Assembly: GCF_000430725.1 (NCBI RefSeq)
Contig: NZ_KE387203.1
Span: 265,657 to 329,656 of the forward strand
Direction: 5' to 3'
From: Azohydromonas australica DSM 1124
GTDB lineage: Bacteria > Pseudomonadota > Gammaproteobacteria > Burkholderiales > Burkholderiaceae_C
Length of the DNA: 64,000 nucleotides
Positions within the stretch are counted from its first letter, which is position 1. Each line of letters begins with the position of its first letter. The notes beneath the pieces are model-generated. The model searched no databases. It saw only the letters and a program-made list of their open reading frames with translations, and was not told the DNA's origin. The position numbers and the translations under genes were made by a program. Of this stretch, positions 30,734 to 38,568 are shown piece after piece.

Positions 30734-30746
30734 GTGCAACTTGCAC
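30734..30746. promoter_or_regulatory. Palindrome between DUF3579 and argD
   Basis: GTGCAA-C-TTGCAC, a perfect 6+6 dyad, centred about 35 bp upstream of the candidate argD -10. It is a possible operator; it does not resemble the E. coli ARG box. Confidence 0.3.
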
Positions 30747-30772
30747 TGGAGAGGAGCCCTTGCGCCGCGTCT

Positions 30773-30836
30773 TAGAATCCCCCGATTGGCCGGCCCATGT
30801 CGCGCACTGCACTGACATGCCCGGCCACGGTTTTTT
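30773..30836 (+). promoter_or_regulatory. argD promoter and terminator-like leader hairpin
   Basis: TAGAATCCC (-10 at 30773-30778) is followed by TGGCCGG/CCGGCCA (30787-30793 with 30821-30827) stacked on CATGTC/GACATG (30796-30801 with 30814-30819), then CGG and TTTTTT (30831-30836). This has the form of an intrinsic terminator but lies upstream of argD with no plus-strand gene before it, so it is a candidate attenuator. No Arg-rich leader peptide is visible. Confidence 0.5.
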
Positions 30837-30854
30837 GTGCGGAGCCTGCCAACG

Positions 30855-32054
30855 ATGAATGCCCCTCTCCCGACGCCCCTGATGAACACCTACGGCCGCC
30901 TGCCCATCGCGATGTCTCATGGCCAGGGCTGCAGGGTGTGGGACACCGACGGCAAGCAGTACCTCGATGGCCTGGGCGGCATCGCCGTCAACACGCTGGG
31001 CCACGCGCACCCGAAGCTGGTGCCGGCGCTGCAGGACCAGGTCGCCAAGCTCATCCACTGCTCCAACTACTACCGCGTGCCGCTGCAGGAGCAGCTCGGC
31101 GCCCGCCTGGCCGACATCTCGGGCCTGACCAACGCCTTCTTCTGCAACTCCGGGCTCGAAGCCAACGAGGCGGCGATCAAGATCGCGCGCAAGTACGGCC
31201 ATGACCGCGGCATCGAGAACCCCGAGATCATCGTCTACGAGAAGGCCTTCCACGGCCGCTCCATCGCCACGCTGTCGGCCACCGGCAACCCCAAGGTCCA
31301 GATCGGCTTCGGCCCGCTGGTCGAAGGCTTCATCCGCATCCCGCTCAACGACCTGGCCGCCGTCGAGGACGTGGCGCGCTCCCGTCCCAACGTGGTGGCG
31401 GTGTTCCTGGAGACCATCCAGGGCGAAGGCGGCATCAACCCGGCGCGCTGGGAGTATTTGCAGGGCCTGCGCAAGCTGTGCGACGAGCGCGACTGGCTGC
31501 TGATGCTCGACGAGGTGCAGTGCGGCATCGGCCGCACCGGCAAGTGGTTCGCGCACCAGTGGGCCGGCATCCAGCCCGACGTGATGCCGCTGGCCAAGGG
31601 CCTGGGCTCGGGCGTGCCCATCGGCGCCGTGGTGTGCGGCCCGCGCGCCGCAGGCGTGTTCCAGCCCGGCAACCACGGCACCACCTTCGGCGGCAACCCG
31701 CTGGCCATGCGCGCCGGCCTGGAGACGCTGCGCATCATGGAAGAGGACGGCCTGCTGCAGAACGCGGCCGAGGTCGGCGCCCACCTGCGCGCCGGCCTGG
31801 AGCGCGAGCTCGCTGGCCTGTCCGCCGTGGTGGAGATCCGCGGCCAGGGCCTGATGCTGGGCATCGAGCTCGACCGCCCCTGCGGCGAGCTGCTGGGCCG
31901 GGCCGCGCAGGCCGGGCTGCTGCTGAGCGTCACCGCCGACCGCGTCATCCGCCTGGTGCCGCCGCTGATCCTCACGGCCGCCGAGGCCGACGAGATCGTT
32001 TCCATCCTGTGCCCGCTGGTCCGCCAGTTCGTTGCCGAAACCACCGCGCCATGA
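30855..32054 (+). CDS. argD: Acetylornithine aminotransferase
   Basis: ArgD, a class III PLP transaminase converting N-acetylglutamate semialdehyde to N-acetylornithine. The 399-residue product has TYGRLPIAMSHGQGCRVWD at the N-terminus, FFCNSGLEANEAAIKIARKY (PLP phosphate site), ETIQGEGGINPA, MLDEVQCGIGRTGKWFAHQ and the PLP lysine K248 in PLAKGLGSGVP. The ATG at 30855 follows GGAG at 30841-30844. Its stop overlaps the argF start as ATGA. A terminator-like hairpin in the leader may regulate the operon. Confidence 0.95.
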   Translation: MNAPLPTPLMNTYGRLPIAMSHGQGCRVWDTDGKQYLDGLGGIAVNTLGHAHPKLVPALQDQVAKLIHCSNYYRVPLQEQLGARLADISGLTNAFFCNSGLEANEAAIKIARKYGHDRGIENPEIIVYEKAFHGRSIATLSATGNPKVQIGFGPLVEGFIRIPLNDLAAVEDVARSRPNVVAVFLETIQGEGGINPARWEYLQGLRKLCDERDWLLMLDEVQCGIGRTGKWFAHQWAGIQPDVMPLAKGLGSGVPIGAVVCGPRAAGVFQPGNHGTTFGGNPLAMRAGLETLRIMEEDGLLQNAAEVGAHLRAGLERELAGLSAVVEIRGQGLMLGIELDRPCGELLGRAAQAGLLLSVTADRVIRLVPPLILTAAEADEIVSILCPLVRQFVAETTAP

Positions 32055-32983
32055 AGCCCGGAATGAGCCTGATGAAGCACTACCTGCAGTTCAAGGACTT
32101 GCGCGCCGAGGAGTACACGTACCTCCTGGAGCGCACTGCCGTCATCAAGAAGCGGTTCAAGAACTACGAGAAGTACCAGCCGCTCGCGGACCGCACGCTG
32201 GCCATGATCTTCGAGAAGGCCAGCACCCGCACCCGCGTGAGCTTCGAGGCCGGCATGTACCAGATGGGCGGCTCGGTGGTGCACCTGACCACCGGCGACA
32301 GCCAGCTCGGCCGCGCCGAGCCCATCGAGGACAGCGCACGCGTCATCAGCCGCATGGTGGACCTGGTGATGATCCGTACCTTCGAGCAGTCCAAGCTCGA
32401 AGCCTTCGCCGCGCACTCGCGCGTGCCCGTCATCAACGGGCTGACCAACGAGTACCACCCCTGCCAGATCCTGGCCGACATCTTTACCTTCATCGAGCAC
32501 CGGGGATCCATTGCAGGAAAAACCGTGGCCTGGGTGGGCGACGGCAACAACATGGCCAACACCTGGCTGCAGGCGGCCGAGATCATGGGCTTCACGGTGC
32601 ACGTGAGCACCCCCAGTGGCTACGAGATCGACCACGCCGTCGCCGGCGTCAGGGACAACGGCTGCTACAAGCTCTTCGCCGATCCGCGCGAGGCCTGCCG
32701 CAACGCCGACCTGGTGACCACCGACGTGTGGACCAGCATGGGCTACGAGGCCGAGAACGAGAAGCGCAAGCAGGCCTTCGCCGACTGGTGCGTGGACGCC
32801 GACATGATGGCCGTGGCCCAGCCCGACGCCCTCTTCATGCACTGCCTGCCCGCACACCGCGGCGAGGAGGTGACGGCCGAGGTCATCGACGGGCCGCAGT
32901 CGGTGGTCTGGGACGAGGCCGAGAACCGCATGCACGTCCAGAAGGCCCTGATGGAGTACCTGCTGCTGGGCCGCATCGGCTGA
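32051..32983 (+). CDS. argF: Ornithine carbamoyltransferase
   Basis: OTCase makes citrulline from ornithine and carbamoyl phosphate. The 310-residue enzyme contains the carbamoyl-phosphate loop EKASTRTRVSFEAG, HPCQILADIFT, the Asp of the DGNNMANTW region, and HCLPAHRGEEVT with the catalytic cysteine. The start overlaps the argD stop (ATGA), so translation is coupled. An internal ATG (MSLMKHYLQFKD) six codons on is a possible alternative start. argG is not found in the window. Confidence 0.96.
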   Translation: MKPGMSLMKHYLQFKDLRAEEYTYLLERTAVIKKRFKNYEKYQPLADRTLAMIFEKASTRTRVSFEAGMYQMGGSVVHLTTGDSQLGRAEPIEDSARVISRMVDLVMIRTFEQSKLEAFAAHSRVPVINGLTNEYHPCQILADIFTFIEHRGSIAGKTVAWVGDGNNMANTWLQAAEIMGFTVHVSTPSGYEIDHAVAGVRDNGCYKLFADPREACRNADLVTTDVWTSMGYEAENEKRKQAFADWCVDADMMAVAQPDALFMHCLPAHRGEEVTAEVIDGPQSVVWDEAENRMHVQKALMEYLLLGRIG

Positions 32984-33077
32984 CGCCCCGCCCGCGCCGG
33001 CGGCGCGGCCCCGGTGGCGGCAGCGTCGGGTAAGCCTGGGCATGCAGCATCCGCAGCCCTGTTCCTGGTTCGAACCG

Positions 33078-33821
33078 ATGAAACTTGCCCTGATCACCGA
33101 CCTGCACGCCAACCGCCAGGCGCTGGAGGAAGTGCTGGCCCACGCCCGCGCCCATGGCGCCGGGCAGTTCGCCTTCCTGGGCGATTTCGTGGGCTACGGG
33201 GCCGACCCGGGCTGGGTGGTGGACCAGGTGCGCGCGCTGGTGGACCAGGGCGCCGCGGCCGTCATGGGCAACCACGACGCGGCCACCGTGCGCGGCGCGC
33301 AGCCCACCATGCGCCCCACGGCGCGCCTGGCGGTGGAGTGGACTCGCACGCAGCTCGACGCCGCGCAGCTCGCCTTCCTGGCCGCGCTGCCGCTCGCCCA
33401 GCGCCGCGGCACCACGCTGTTCGTGCATGCCAACGCGCACGAGCCCGCCGAGTGGGAGTACGTGCAAAGCCGCGCCGAGGCCGTGCGCAGCCTGCAGGCC
33501 ACCGACGCGCGCCACGTCTTCTGCGGCCACATGCACCAGCCCATGCTGTTCCACCTCTCGGGCACCGGCAAGGCGGGCGACTTCACGCCCGTGCCGGGCG
33601 TGCCCATCCCGGTGCCGCCGCACCGGCAGTGGCTGGCCATCCCCGGCGCCTGCGGCCAGCCGCGCGACGGCAACCCCGCGGCGGCCTACGCGCTCTTCGA
33701 CGACGAGGGCATGACGCTGTGCTTCCACCGCGTGCCCTACGACCACGAGACCGCGGCCGCGCGCATCCTCGCCGCTGGGCTGCCGCCGGAGTTCGCGCAG
33801 CGGCTGCACGATGGGCGCTGA
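33078..33821 (+). CDS. Calcineurin-like metallophosphoesterase
   Basis: A 247-residue dimetal phosphoesterase. The metal-ligand motifs are in order: LITDLHANRQAL (D-x-H), FLGDFVGYGADP (GD), MGNHDAAT (GNHD), HANAHEP (H) and CGHMHQP (GHxH). Relatives are described as diadenosine tetraphosphatase- or YfcE-like; substrate unknown. The ATG giving MKLALITDLHAN is preferred to one 12 codons upstream. It overlaps the following kinase gene by 11 bases, which suggests that a kinase and a phosphatase are made together; a functional link is only suspected. Confidence 0.88.
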   Translation: MKLALITDLHANRQALEEVLAHARAHGAGQFAFLGDFVGYGADPGWVVDQVRALVDQGAAAVMGNHDAATVRGAQPTMRPTARLAVEWTRTQLDAAQLAFLAALPLAQRRGTTLFVHANAHEPAEWEYVQSRAEAVRSLQATDARHVFCGHMHQPMLFHLSGTGKAGDFTPVPGVPIPVPPHRQWLAIPGACGQPRDGNPAAAYALFDDEGMTLCFHRVPYDHETAAARILAAGLPPEFAQRLHDGR

Positions 33822-35262
33822 GGAAGGCCCCGCCCTCCCCCACGACGACGCGCACGCGCCGCTGCGCCCGGGCCGCGTCATCGACGGCTTCACGCTGCAG
33901 GAGCACCTGCACCAGGGCGGCATGGCCCACCTCTGGCGCGTCACGCACCCGGCGCACCAGCTGCCGCTGATCATGAAGGTGCCGCGCATCAAGGGCGGCG
34001 AGGACCCGGCCACCATCGTCGGCTTCGAGGTCGAGATGATGATCATGCCCATGCTCGCGGGCGTGCACGTGCCGCGCTTCATCGCCAAGGGCGACTTCGC
34101 GCGCCAGCCCTACATCGTCATGGAGCTGATCCCCGGCCACTCGTTGCGCCCGCGACTGGACGAGGCGCCGCTGCCGCTGGCGGAGGTGGTGGACATCGGC
34201 ATCCGCGTGGCCACCGCGCTGCACGACCTGCACCGCCAGCACGTGGTGCACCTGGACGTGAAGCCCAGCAACATCCTCTTCCGCGCCGACGGCAGCGCGG
34301 TGCTGGTGGACTACGGGCTCTCGCGCCACGACCACCTGCCCGACCTGCTCGACGAGGAGTTCACGCTGCCCATCGGCACCGGGCCCTACATGTCGCCCGA
34401 GCAGGTGCAGTTCGTTCGCAACGACCCGCGCAGCGACCTCTTCGCGCTGGGCGTGATGCTCTACCACCTCGCCACCGGCGAGCGCCCCTTCGGCCAGCCC
34501 ACCAGCGTCGCGGGCCTGCGCCGGCGGCTCTACACCGAGCCGGTGCCGCCGCGCGCGCTGCGCGCGGAGCTGCCGCCGTGGCTGCAGGAGGTGATCCTGC
34601 GCTGCCTGGAGGTGCAGCCCGAGCAGCGCTGGCCCAGCGCGGCGCAGCTGGCGCTGGCGCTGCAGGAGCCCGGCCAGATCGAGCTCACCGAGCGCGCGCA
34701 CAAGGCTGCCCCGGCCGGGCGCTGGCGCACGCTGCGGCGCTGGCTGGCCTCGGTGGGCAGCGAGCCTCGTGCGGGCGTGAGCGCGGGCGAGCAGGTCACG
34801 CGCAACCCCATCGTGATGGCCGCGGTGGACGTGGACAACGCCTCCGAGGCGCTGCTGGAGCAGCTGCGCGAGACGGTGCGGCGCCTGCTCTCCACCGAGC
34901 CCGGCGCGCGGCTGGCCTGCGTGAGCGTGATGCGCACCGCGCGCATCGGCATGGACGAGCTGGTCGACGAGCAGGGCCGCAGCCACCACGTGCGCCAGCT
35001 CGTGGGCCTCAAGCACTGGGCGCGGCCGATCTCGCAAGAGCTGGACCTGGGGCACGGCCGGCTGACGTTCCACGTGCTGGAGGCGCCGGACCCGGCCGCG
35101 GCCATCCTCGACTTCGCGCAGCGCACGCAGGTGGACCACATCGTCATGGGCGCGCGCGGCACCTCGGCGCTGCGCCGCTACCTGGGCAGCATCTCTTCCC
35201 AGGTGGTGGCGCAGAGCGAGTGCACCGTCACGGTGGTGCGCGCGCCCTCGCCGCAGTCGTGA
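33811..35262 (+). CDS. Serine/threonine protein kinase fused to universal stress protein domain
   Basis: A 483-residue two-domain protein. The Hanks-type kinase covers residues about 20-285: glycine loop region EHLHQGGMAHLWRV, invariant lysine K56 in LIMKVPR, catalytic loop HLDVKPSN (H147-D149-K151; HRD is HLD), metal-binding DYG (D167) instead of DFG, and MSPEQV for APE. The C-terminal part from about residue 330 is a UspA-like domain (PIVMAAVDVDNASEALLEQL, then IVMGARGTSALRRYLGSISSQVVAQSECTVTVV in pieces). No membrane segment is seen, so it should be cytoplasmic. Such kinase-USP fusions are known in Comamonadaceae. It overlaps the phosphoesterase gene by 11 bases. Confidence 0.9.
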   Translation: MGAEEGPALPHDDAHAPLRPGRVIDGFTLQEHLHQGGMAHLWRVTHPAHQLPLIMKVPRIKGGEDPATIVGFEVEMMIMPMLAGVHVPRFIAKGDFARQPYIVMELIPGHSLRPRLDEAPLPLAEVVDIGIRVATALHDLHRQHVVHLDVKPSNILFRADGSAVLVDYGLSRHDHLPDLLDEEFTLPIGTGPYMSPEQVQFVRNDPRSDLFALGVMLYHLATGERPFGQPTSVAGLRRRLYTEPVPPRALRAELPPWLQEVILRCLEVQPEQRWPSAAQLALALQEPGQIELTERAHKAAPAGRWRTLRRWLASVGSEPRAGVSAGEQVTRNPIVMAAVDVDNASEALLEQLRETVRRLLSTEPGARLACVSVMRTARIGMDELVDEQGRSHHVRQLVGLKHWARPISQELDLGHGRLTFHVLEAPDPAAAILDFAQRTQVDHIVMGARGTSALRRYLGSISSQVVAQSECTVTVVRAPSPQS

Positions 35263-35299
35263 CGCGCTGCACGCGGGCCCGGCGCGCGACTGCGGCACC

Positions 35300-35671
35300 A
35301 TGCGCGCCATGAGCAGTTCCCATCCCACGTCCGGCCCCGACGCCAATGCCTGCACCGCGTGCGGCGCCTGCTGCGCGAGCTTCCGCGTCGATTTCGCGCG
35401 CGAGGAACTGCTGAGCGAAGGCGGCCACGTGCCCGACGGCCTGACGGTGGAAGTGAACGACAGCACCTGCCGCATGCGCGGCACCGACCATGCGCAGCCG
35501 CGCTGCGCGGCGCTGTACGGCAAGGTTGGCGAGAAGGTTCGTTGCGGCATCCACGAGTGGCGCCCTTCGCCCTGCCGCGAGTTCGGCATGCTCGCGCCGC
35601 TGGGCCTGCCCGACGACGCCTGCACGCGCGCGCGGCTGCGCCACGGGATGCCGCCGCTCGGGACGGCCTGA
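35300..35671 (+). CDS. YkgJ-family cysteine cluster protein
   Basis: A 123-residue protein with the YkgJ/CxxCxxCC cluster ACTACGACCASFRVDF near the N-terminus, then further cysteines in DSTCRM, PRCAAL, VRCGIHEWRPSPCREF and DDACTR, probably binding zinc or an iron-sulphur cluster. Function is unknown; members are widespread. ATG at 35300 and 35309 are both possible starts. The manganese riboswitch promoter begins 26 bp after its stop. Confidence 0.85.
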   Translation: MRAMSSSHPTSGPDANACTACGACCASFRVDFAREELLSEGGHVPDGLTVEVNDSTCRMRGTDHAQPRCAALYGKVGEKVRCGIHEWRPSPCREFGMLAPLGLPDDACTRARLRHGMPPLGTA

Positions 35672-35696
35672 AGGCAGGCCCATTGCGGCACGCGGC

Positions 35697-35702
35697 TACA
35701 AT
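35697..35702 (+). promoter_or_regulatory. Candidate -10 upstream of the manganese riboswitch
   Basis: GGCTACAATCCCGCCC, with TACAAT as -10 and TG-less extended context. A start about seven bases on (near 35709) would begin the transcript right at the first base of the aptamer. Confidence 0.55.
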
Positions 35703-35709
35703 CCCGCCC

Positions 35710-35893
35710 GTCATTGGGGAGTAGCCGCCCTCCGAAAGCGAGAGGGACCTGCATCAACAGACTTGCCTGCCTTGAGCGGGCATGGCGCAGGTGGTTCGTT
35801 TCAGCTTGGCGAGACCTTTGACCGCTGCACTTCCGGAGATGGCCGGGGAGGTGCGCGGTCAACGGTATCTACTTGCCGGCCGGAGAACCTGTT
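35710..35893 (+). ncRNA. yybP-ykoY (manganese) riboswitch with expression platform
   Basis: The aptamer shows the conserved pieces TTGGGGAGTAGCC (35714-35726), GCATCAACA (35751-35759) and GGCGAGACC (35808-35816), which I recognise from the yybP-ykoY class; it lies directly upstream of a UPF0016/TMEM165-type manganese exporter, a standard target. GTCA (35710-35713) can pair with TGAC (35819-35822) to close P1. The same 3' strand can instead pair with GCGGTCAA and GTGC further on (35818-35830 with 35851-35862), so two folds exclude each other. GGCCGG (35841-35846) can pair with CCGGCC (35876-35881) beside the Shine-Dalgarno. No U-run is present, so translational control is more likely than termination. 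Pairings are by eye. Confidence 0.9.
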
Positions 35894-36463
35894 TTGGAAG
35901 CCTTCCTCATTTCCACCGGCATCGTTTCCCTCGCCGAGATGGGAGACAAGACGCAGCTGCTGTCGCTGCTGCTGGCCGCGCGCTTCAAGCGCCCCCTGCC
36001 CATCATCCTGGGCATCTTCGTGGCCACGATCTTCAACCACGCCGGTGCGGGCGCGCTGGGCACCTGGCTCACCGAGTGGCTGGGCCCGGACGTGATGCGC
36101 TGGATCCTGGGCCTGGGCTTCCTGGCCATGGCCGGCTGGATGCTCATCCCCGACAAGCTCGACGAGGACGAGAACCCGCGCGGGCACTTCGGCGTCTTCG
36201 GCACCACGCTGGTGGCCTTCTTCCTGGCCGAGATGGGCGACAAGACGCAGATCGCCACCGTGGCGCTGGCAGCGCAGTTCGACGCCTTCGCCTGGGTCGT
36301 GGTCGGCACCACGCTGGGCATGATGATCGCCAACGTGCCGGCCGTGCTGCTGGGCGAGCGCGTCACGCGCAAGCTGCCCATCGCGGCCATCCACCGCGTC
36401 GCCGCGGTCATCTTCGCGCTGCTGGGCCTGGCGGTGCTGCTGCGTCTGGACGCGATGTTCTGA
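35894..36463 (+). CDS. mneA: UPF0016/TMEM165-GDT1 family manganese exporter
   Basis: A 189-residue membrane protein with the duplicated signature of the family: SLAEMGDKTQLLSLLLAARF in the first half and FLAEMGDKTQIATVALAAQF in the second, each ExGDKT on a helix forming the cation site. About six hydrophobic segments. Bacterial members (MneA in Vibrio, Mnx-type) export Mn2+. Starting at TTG 35894 gives LEAFLISTGIVSLAEMGDKTQ, which is where relatives begin; GGAGAA at 35882-35887 is a good Shine-Dalgarno at seven bases. A rare TTG start beneath a riboswitch may keep expression low. The symbol follows the family and is not certain for this organism. Confidence 0.92.
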   Translation: MEAFLISTGIVSLAEMGDKTQLLSLLLAARFKRPLPIILGIFVATIFNHAGAGALGTWLTEWLGPDVMRWILGLGFLAMAGWMLIPDKLDEDENPRGHFGVFGTTLVAFFLAEMGDKTQIATVALAAQFDAFAWVVVGTTLGMMIANVPAVLLGERVTRKLPIAAIHRVAAVIFALLGLAVLLRLDAMF

Positions 36464-36536
36464 CCCGCCGCGGCCCTGCCCCGGCAGGGCGTGCGCGCCG
36501 TGTTCACAATCGATGGCACTGCTCTCAAGGACGCCC

Positions 36537-38336
36537 ATGGACCAAGCTACCGTCGCCCCCCGCCTGCAGCGCCTGCGCCAGGTGCTGCAGCAGCAGTCGC
36601 TGGATGCGCTGCTCGTGCCCTCCAGCGACCCGCACCTCTCCGAGTACCTGCCCGAGCGCTGGCAGGGCCGGCAGTGGCTCTCCGGCTTCACCGGCTCGAT
36701 GGGCACGCTGGTGGTGGCGCGCGAGTCGGCCGCGCTCTTCGCCGACAGCCGCTACTGGGACCAGGCCGAGCGCGAACTCGCCGGCAGCGGTATCGAGCTG
36801 GTGAAGGTGCCCAACGGTGCCGTCTCGCACCTCGCGGACTGGATCACGCGGACGCTGCCGCCGGGCGCGCTGCTCGCCGTGGACGGCAGCGTGCTGGGCC
36901 TGGCCACGGCGCAGGCGCTGCGCCAGGCGCTGGAGGGCGCCGGCATCGAGCTGCGCACCGACCGGGACCTGCTCGAAGCCGTGTGGAGCCCGCGCCCCGC
37001 CCTGCCCTCGGCGCCGGTGTACGAACACGCCGCGCCCCACGCCACCGTGCCGCGCGCAGAAAAGCTCGCGGCCGTGCGCGACGCCATGGCCCAGCGCGGC
37101 GCGGCGTTCCACTTCATCTCCAGCGTGGACGACGTGGCCTGGCTGCTCAACCTGCGTGGCGCGGACGTGGACTACAACCCCGTCTTCCTTGCGCACCTGC
37201 TGCTCGACGAGCGCCGCGCCACGCTCTTCGTGGGCGAGGGCAAGGTCGATGGCGCCCTGCGCACGCGGCTGGAGGCCGACGGCGTGCTGCTCGCGCCCTA
37301 CGCCGAGGCCGCCGAGGCGCTGGCCGAACTGCCGGCCGACGCCGTGCTGCTGCTGGACCCCAGGCGCGTGACGCTGGCCTTCCGCGAGCAGCTGCGCTGC
37401 CGCGTGGTGGAGGCCATCAACCCCAGCACGCTGCTCAAGAGCCGCAAGACGCCGCAGGAAGCCGCCCACGTGCGCGAGGCCATGATCGAGGACGGCGCGG
37501 CCATGTGCGCCTTCTACGCCCGCTTCGAGCAGGCCCTGGCGCGCGGCGAGCGGCTCACGGAGCTGACGGTGGACGAGTGGCTCAGCGGCGAGCGCGCCAG
37601 GCGCGCGAACTTCGTCGGACTGAGCTTCCCGGTGATCGCCGGGTTCAACGCCAACGGCGCCATGCCGCACTACCGCGCCACCGAGGACTCGCACGCCGTG
37701 ATCGAGGGCGACGGCCTGCTGCTCATCGACTCCGGCGGCCAGTACCTGGGCGGCACCACCGACATCACGCGCGTCTGGGCCATCGGCACGCCCTCGGCGG
37801 CCATGAAGCGCGACTACACGCTGGTGCTCAAGGGCACGATGGCGCTGTCGCGCACGCGCTTTCCGCGCGGCACGCTCAGCCCGATGCTGGACGCCATCGC
37901 GCGCGCCCCGCTGTGGGCCGAGGGCATCGATTTCGGCCACGGCACCGGCCACGGCGTGGGCTACTTCCTCAACGTGCACGAGGGCCCGCAGAGCATCAGC
38001 AAGGCGCAGCCGGACCAGACCATGGCCATGGAGCCGGGGATGATCACCTCCATCGAGCCCGGCGTGTACCGCAGCGGCCGCTGGGGCGTGCGCATCGAGA
38101 ACCTGGTGCTCAACGTGGCGGCCGAGACGCCGGAAGCCGGCGCCTTCGGCGAGATGCTGGAGTTCGAGACGCTGACGCTGTGCCCCATCGACACGCGCTG
38201 CATCGACACCTCGCTGCTGCGCCCCGACGAGGCGGCCTGGCTCGACGCCTACCACGCCACCGTGCGCGAGCGCCTGGCGCCGCGCCTGCAGGGCGACGCG
38301 CTGGCCTGGCTGCTGGCGCGCACCGCGCCACTCTGA
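36537..38336 (+). CDS. Xaa-Pro aminopeptidase, long (APP1-type) M24 family
   Basis: A 599-residue cytosolic metalloaminopeptidase releasing N-terminal residues next to proline. Two creatinase-like N-terminal domains (residues about 5-130 and 150-300: LDALLVPSSDPHLSEYLPER, SRYWDQAERELAG) precede the pita-bread catalytic domain from about 320. Metal ligands lie in LLLIDSGGQYLGGTTDITRV (two Asp), FGHGTGHGVGYFLNVHEGP (His), MITSIEPGVY and GVRIENLVLN (Glu). Length matches the eukaryote-like three-domain form, not the 440-residue E. coli PepP. The ATG at 36537 has AAGGA five bases upstream; an ATG eight codons earlier lacks one. A 12-bp hairpin follows. Confidence 0.93.
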   Translation: MDQATVAPRLQRLRQVLQQQSLDALLVPSSDPHLSEYLPERWQGRQWLSGFTGSMGTLVVARESAALFADSRYWDQAERELAGSGIELVKVPNGAVSHLADWITRTLPPGALLAVDGSVLGLATAQALRQALEGAGIELRTDRDLLEAVWSPRPALPSAPVYEHAAPHATVPRAEKLAAVRDAMAQRGAAFHFISSVDDVAWLLNLRGADVDYNPVFLAHLLLDERRATLFVGEGKVDGALRTRLEADGVLLAPYAEAAEALAELPADAVLLLDPRRVTLAFREQLRCRVVEAINPSTLLKSRKTPQEAAHVREAMIEDGAAMCAFYARFEQALARGERLTELTVDEWLSGERARRANFVGLSFPVIAGFNANGAMPHYRATEDSHAVIEGDGLLLIDSGGQYLGGTTDITRVWAIGTPSAAMKRDYTLVLKGTMALSRTRFPRGTLSPMLDAIARAPLWAEGIDFGHGTGHGVGYFLNVHEGPQSISKAQPDQTMAMEPGMITSIEPGVYRSGRWGVRIENLVLNVAAETPEAGAFGEMLEFETLTLCPIDTRCIDTSLLRPDEAAWLDAYHATVRERLAPRLQGDALAWLLARTAPL

Positions 38337-38369
38337 GCCGCGGCCACGCCCGCACCGCCCTTGCCCACC

Positions 38370-38406
38370 GCGACGGCCGCCCTCACCGGCGGCCGTCGCC
38401 ATTTCC
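38370..38406 (+). terminator. Hairpin terminator after the aminopeptidase gene
   Basis: GCGACGGCCGCC-CTCACC-GGCGGCCGTCGC, a perfect 12-bp stem, followed by CATTTCC. The U-run is poor. The remaining gap to 38568 contains CTCCCCC-AAA-CGGGGGAAG and further GC-rich sequence but no gene. Confidence 0.6.
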
Positions 38407-38568
38407 GCGCAGCCCCCATCACGGTGCACGGGCTGCGACCCTCAAGGAAACACACTCCCCCAAACGGGGGAAGCGCCCCGCCGGCACGGCGCGGCGGGTA
38501 CGGGCTCTGCCGATGTCCATCACCCTGAAGAGGGCCCACACTGGGGTGGGCTTCGGGGGCACGCCGTC

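Noticed and set aside
30797..31204. Frame starting in the argD leader as a leader peptide
   Set aside because: It runs on into argD in another frame, has no Arg run, and starts inside the hairpin, so it cannot be a classical attenuation peptide.
38407..38568. Possible small gene or IS remnant before the outer-membrane gene
   Set aside because: GC-rich hairpins (CTCCCCC-AAA-CGGGGG and others) with no open frame showing family features or terminal repeats of a transposon.
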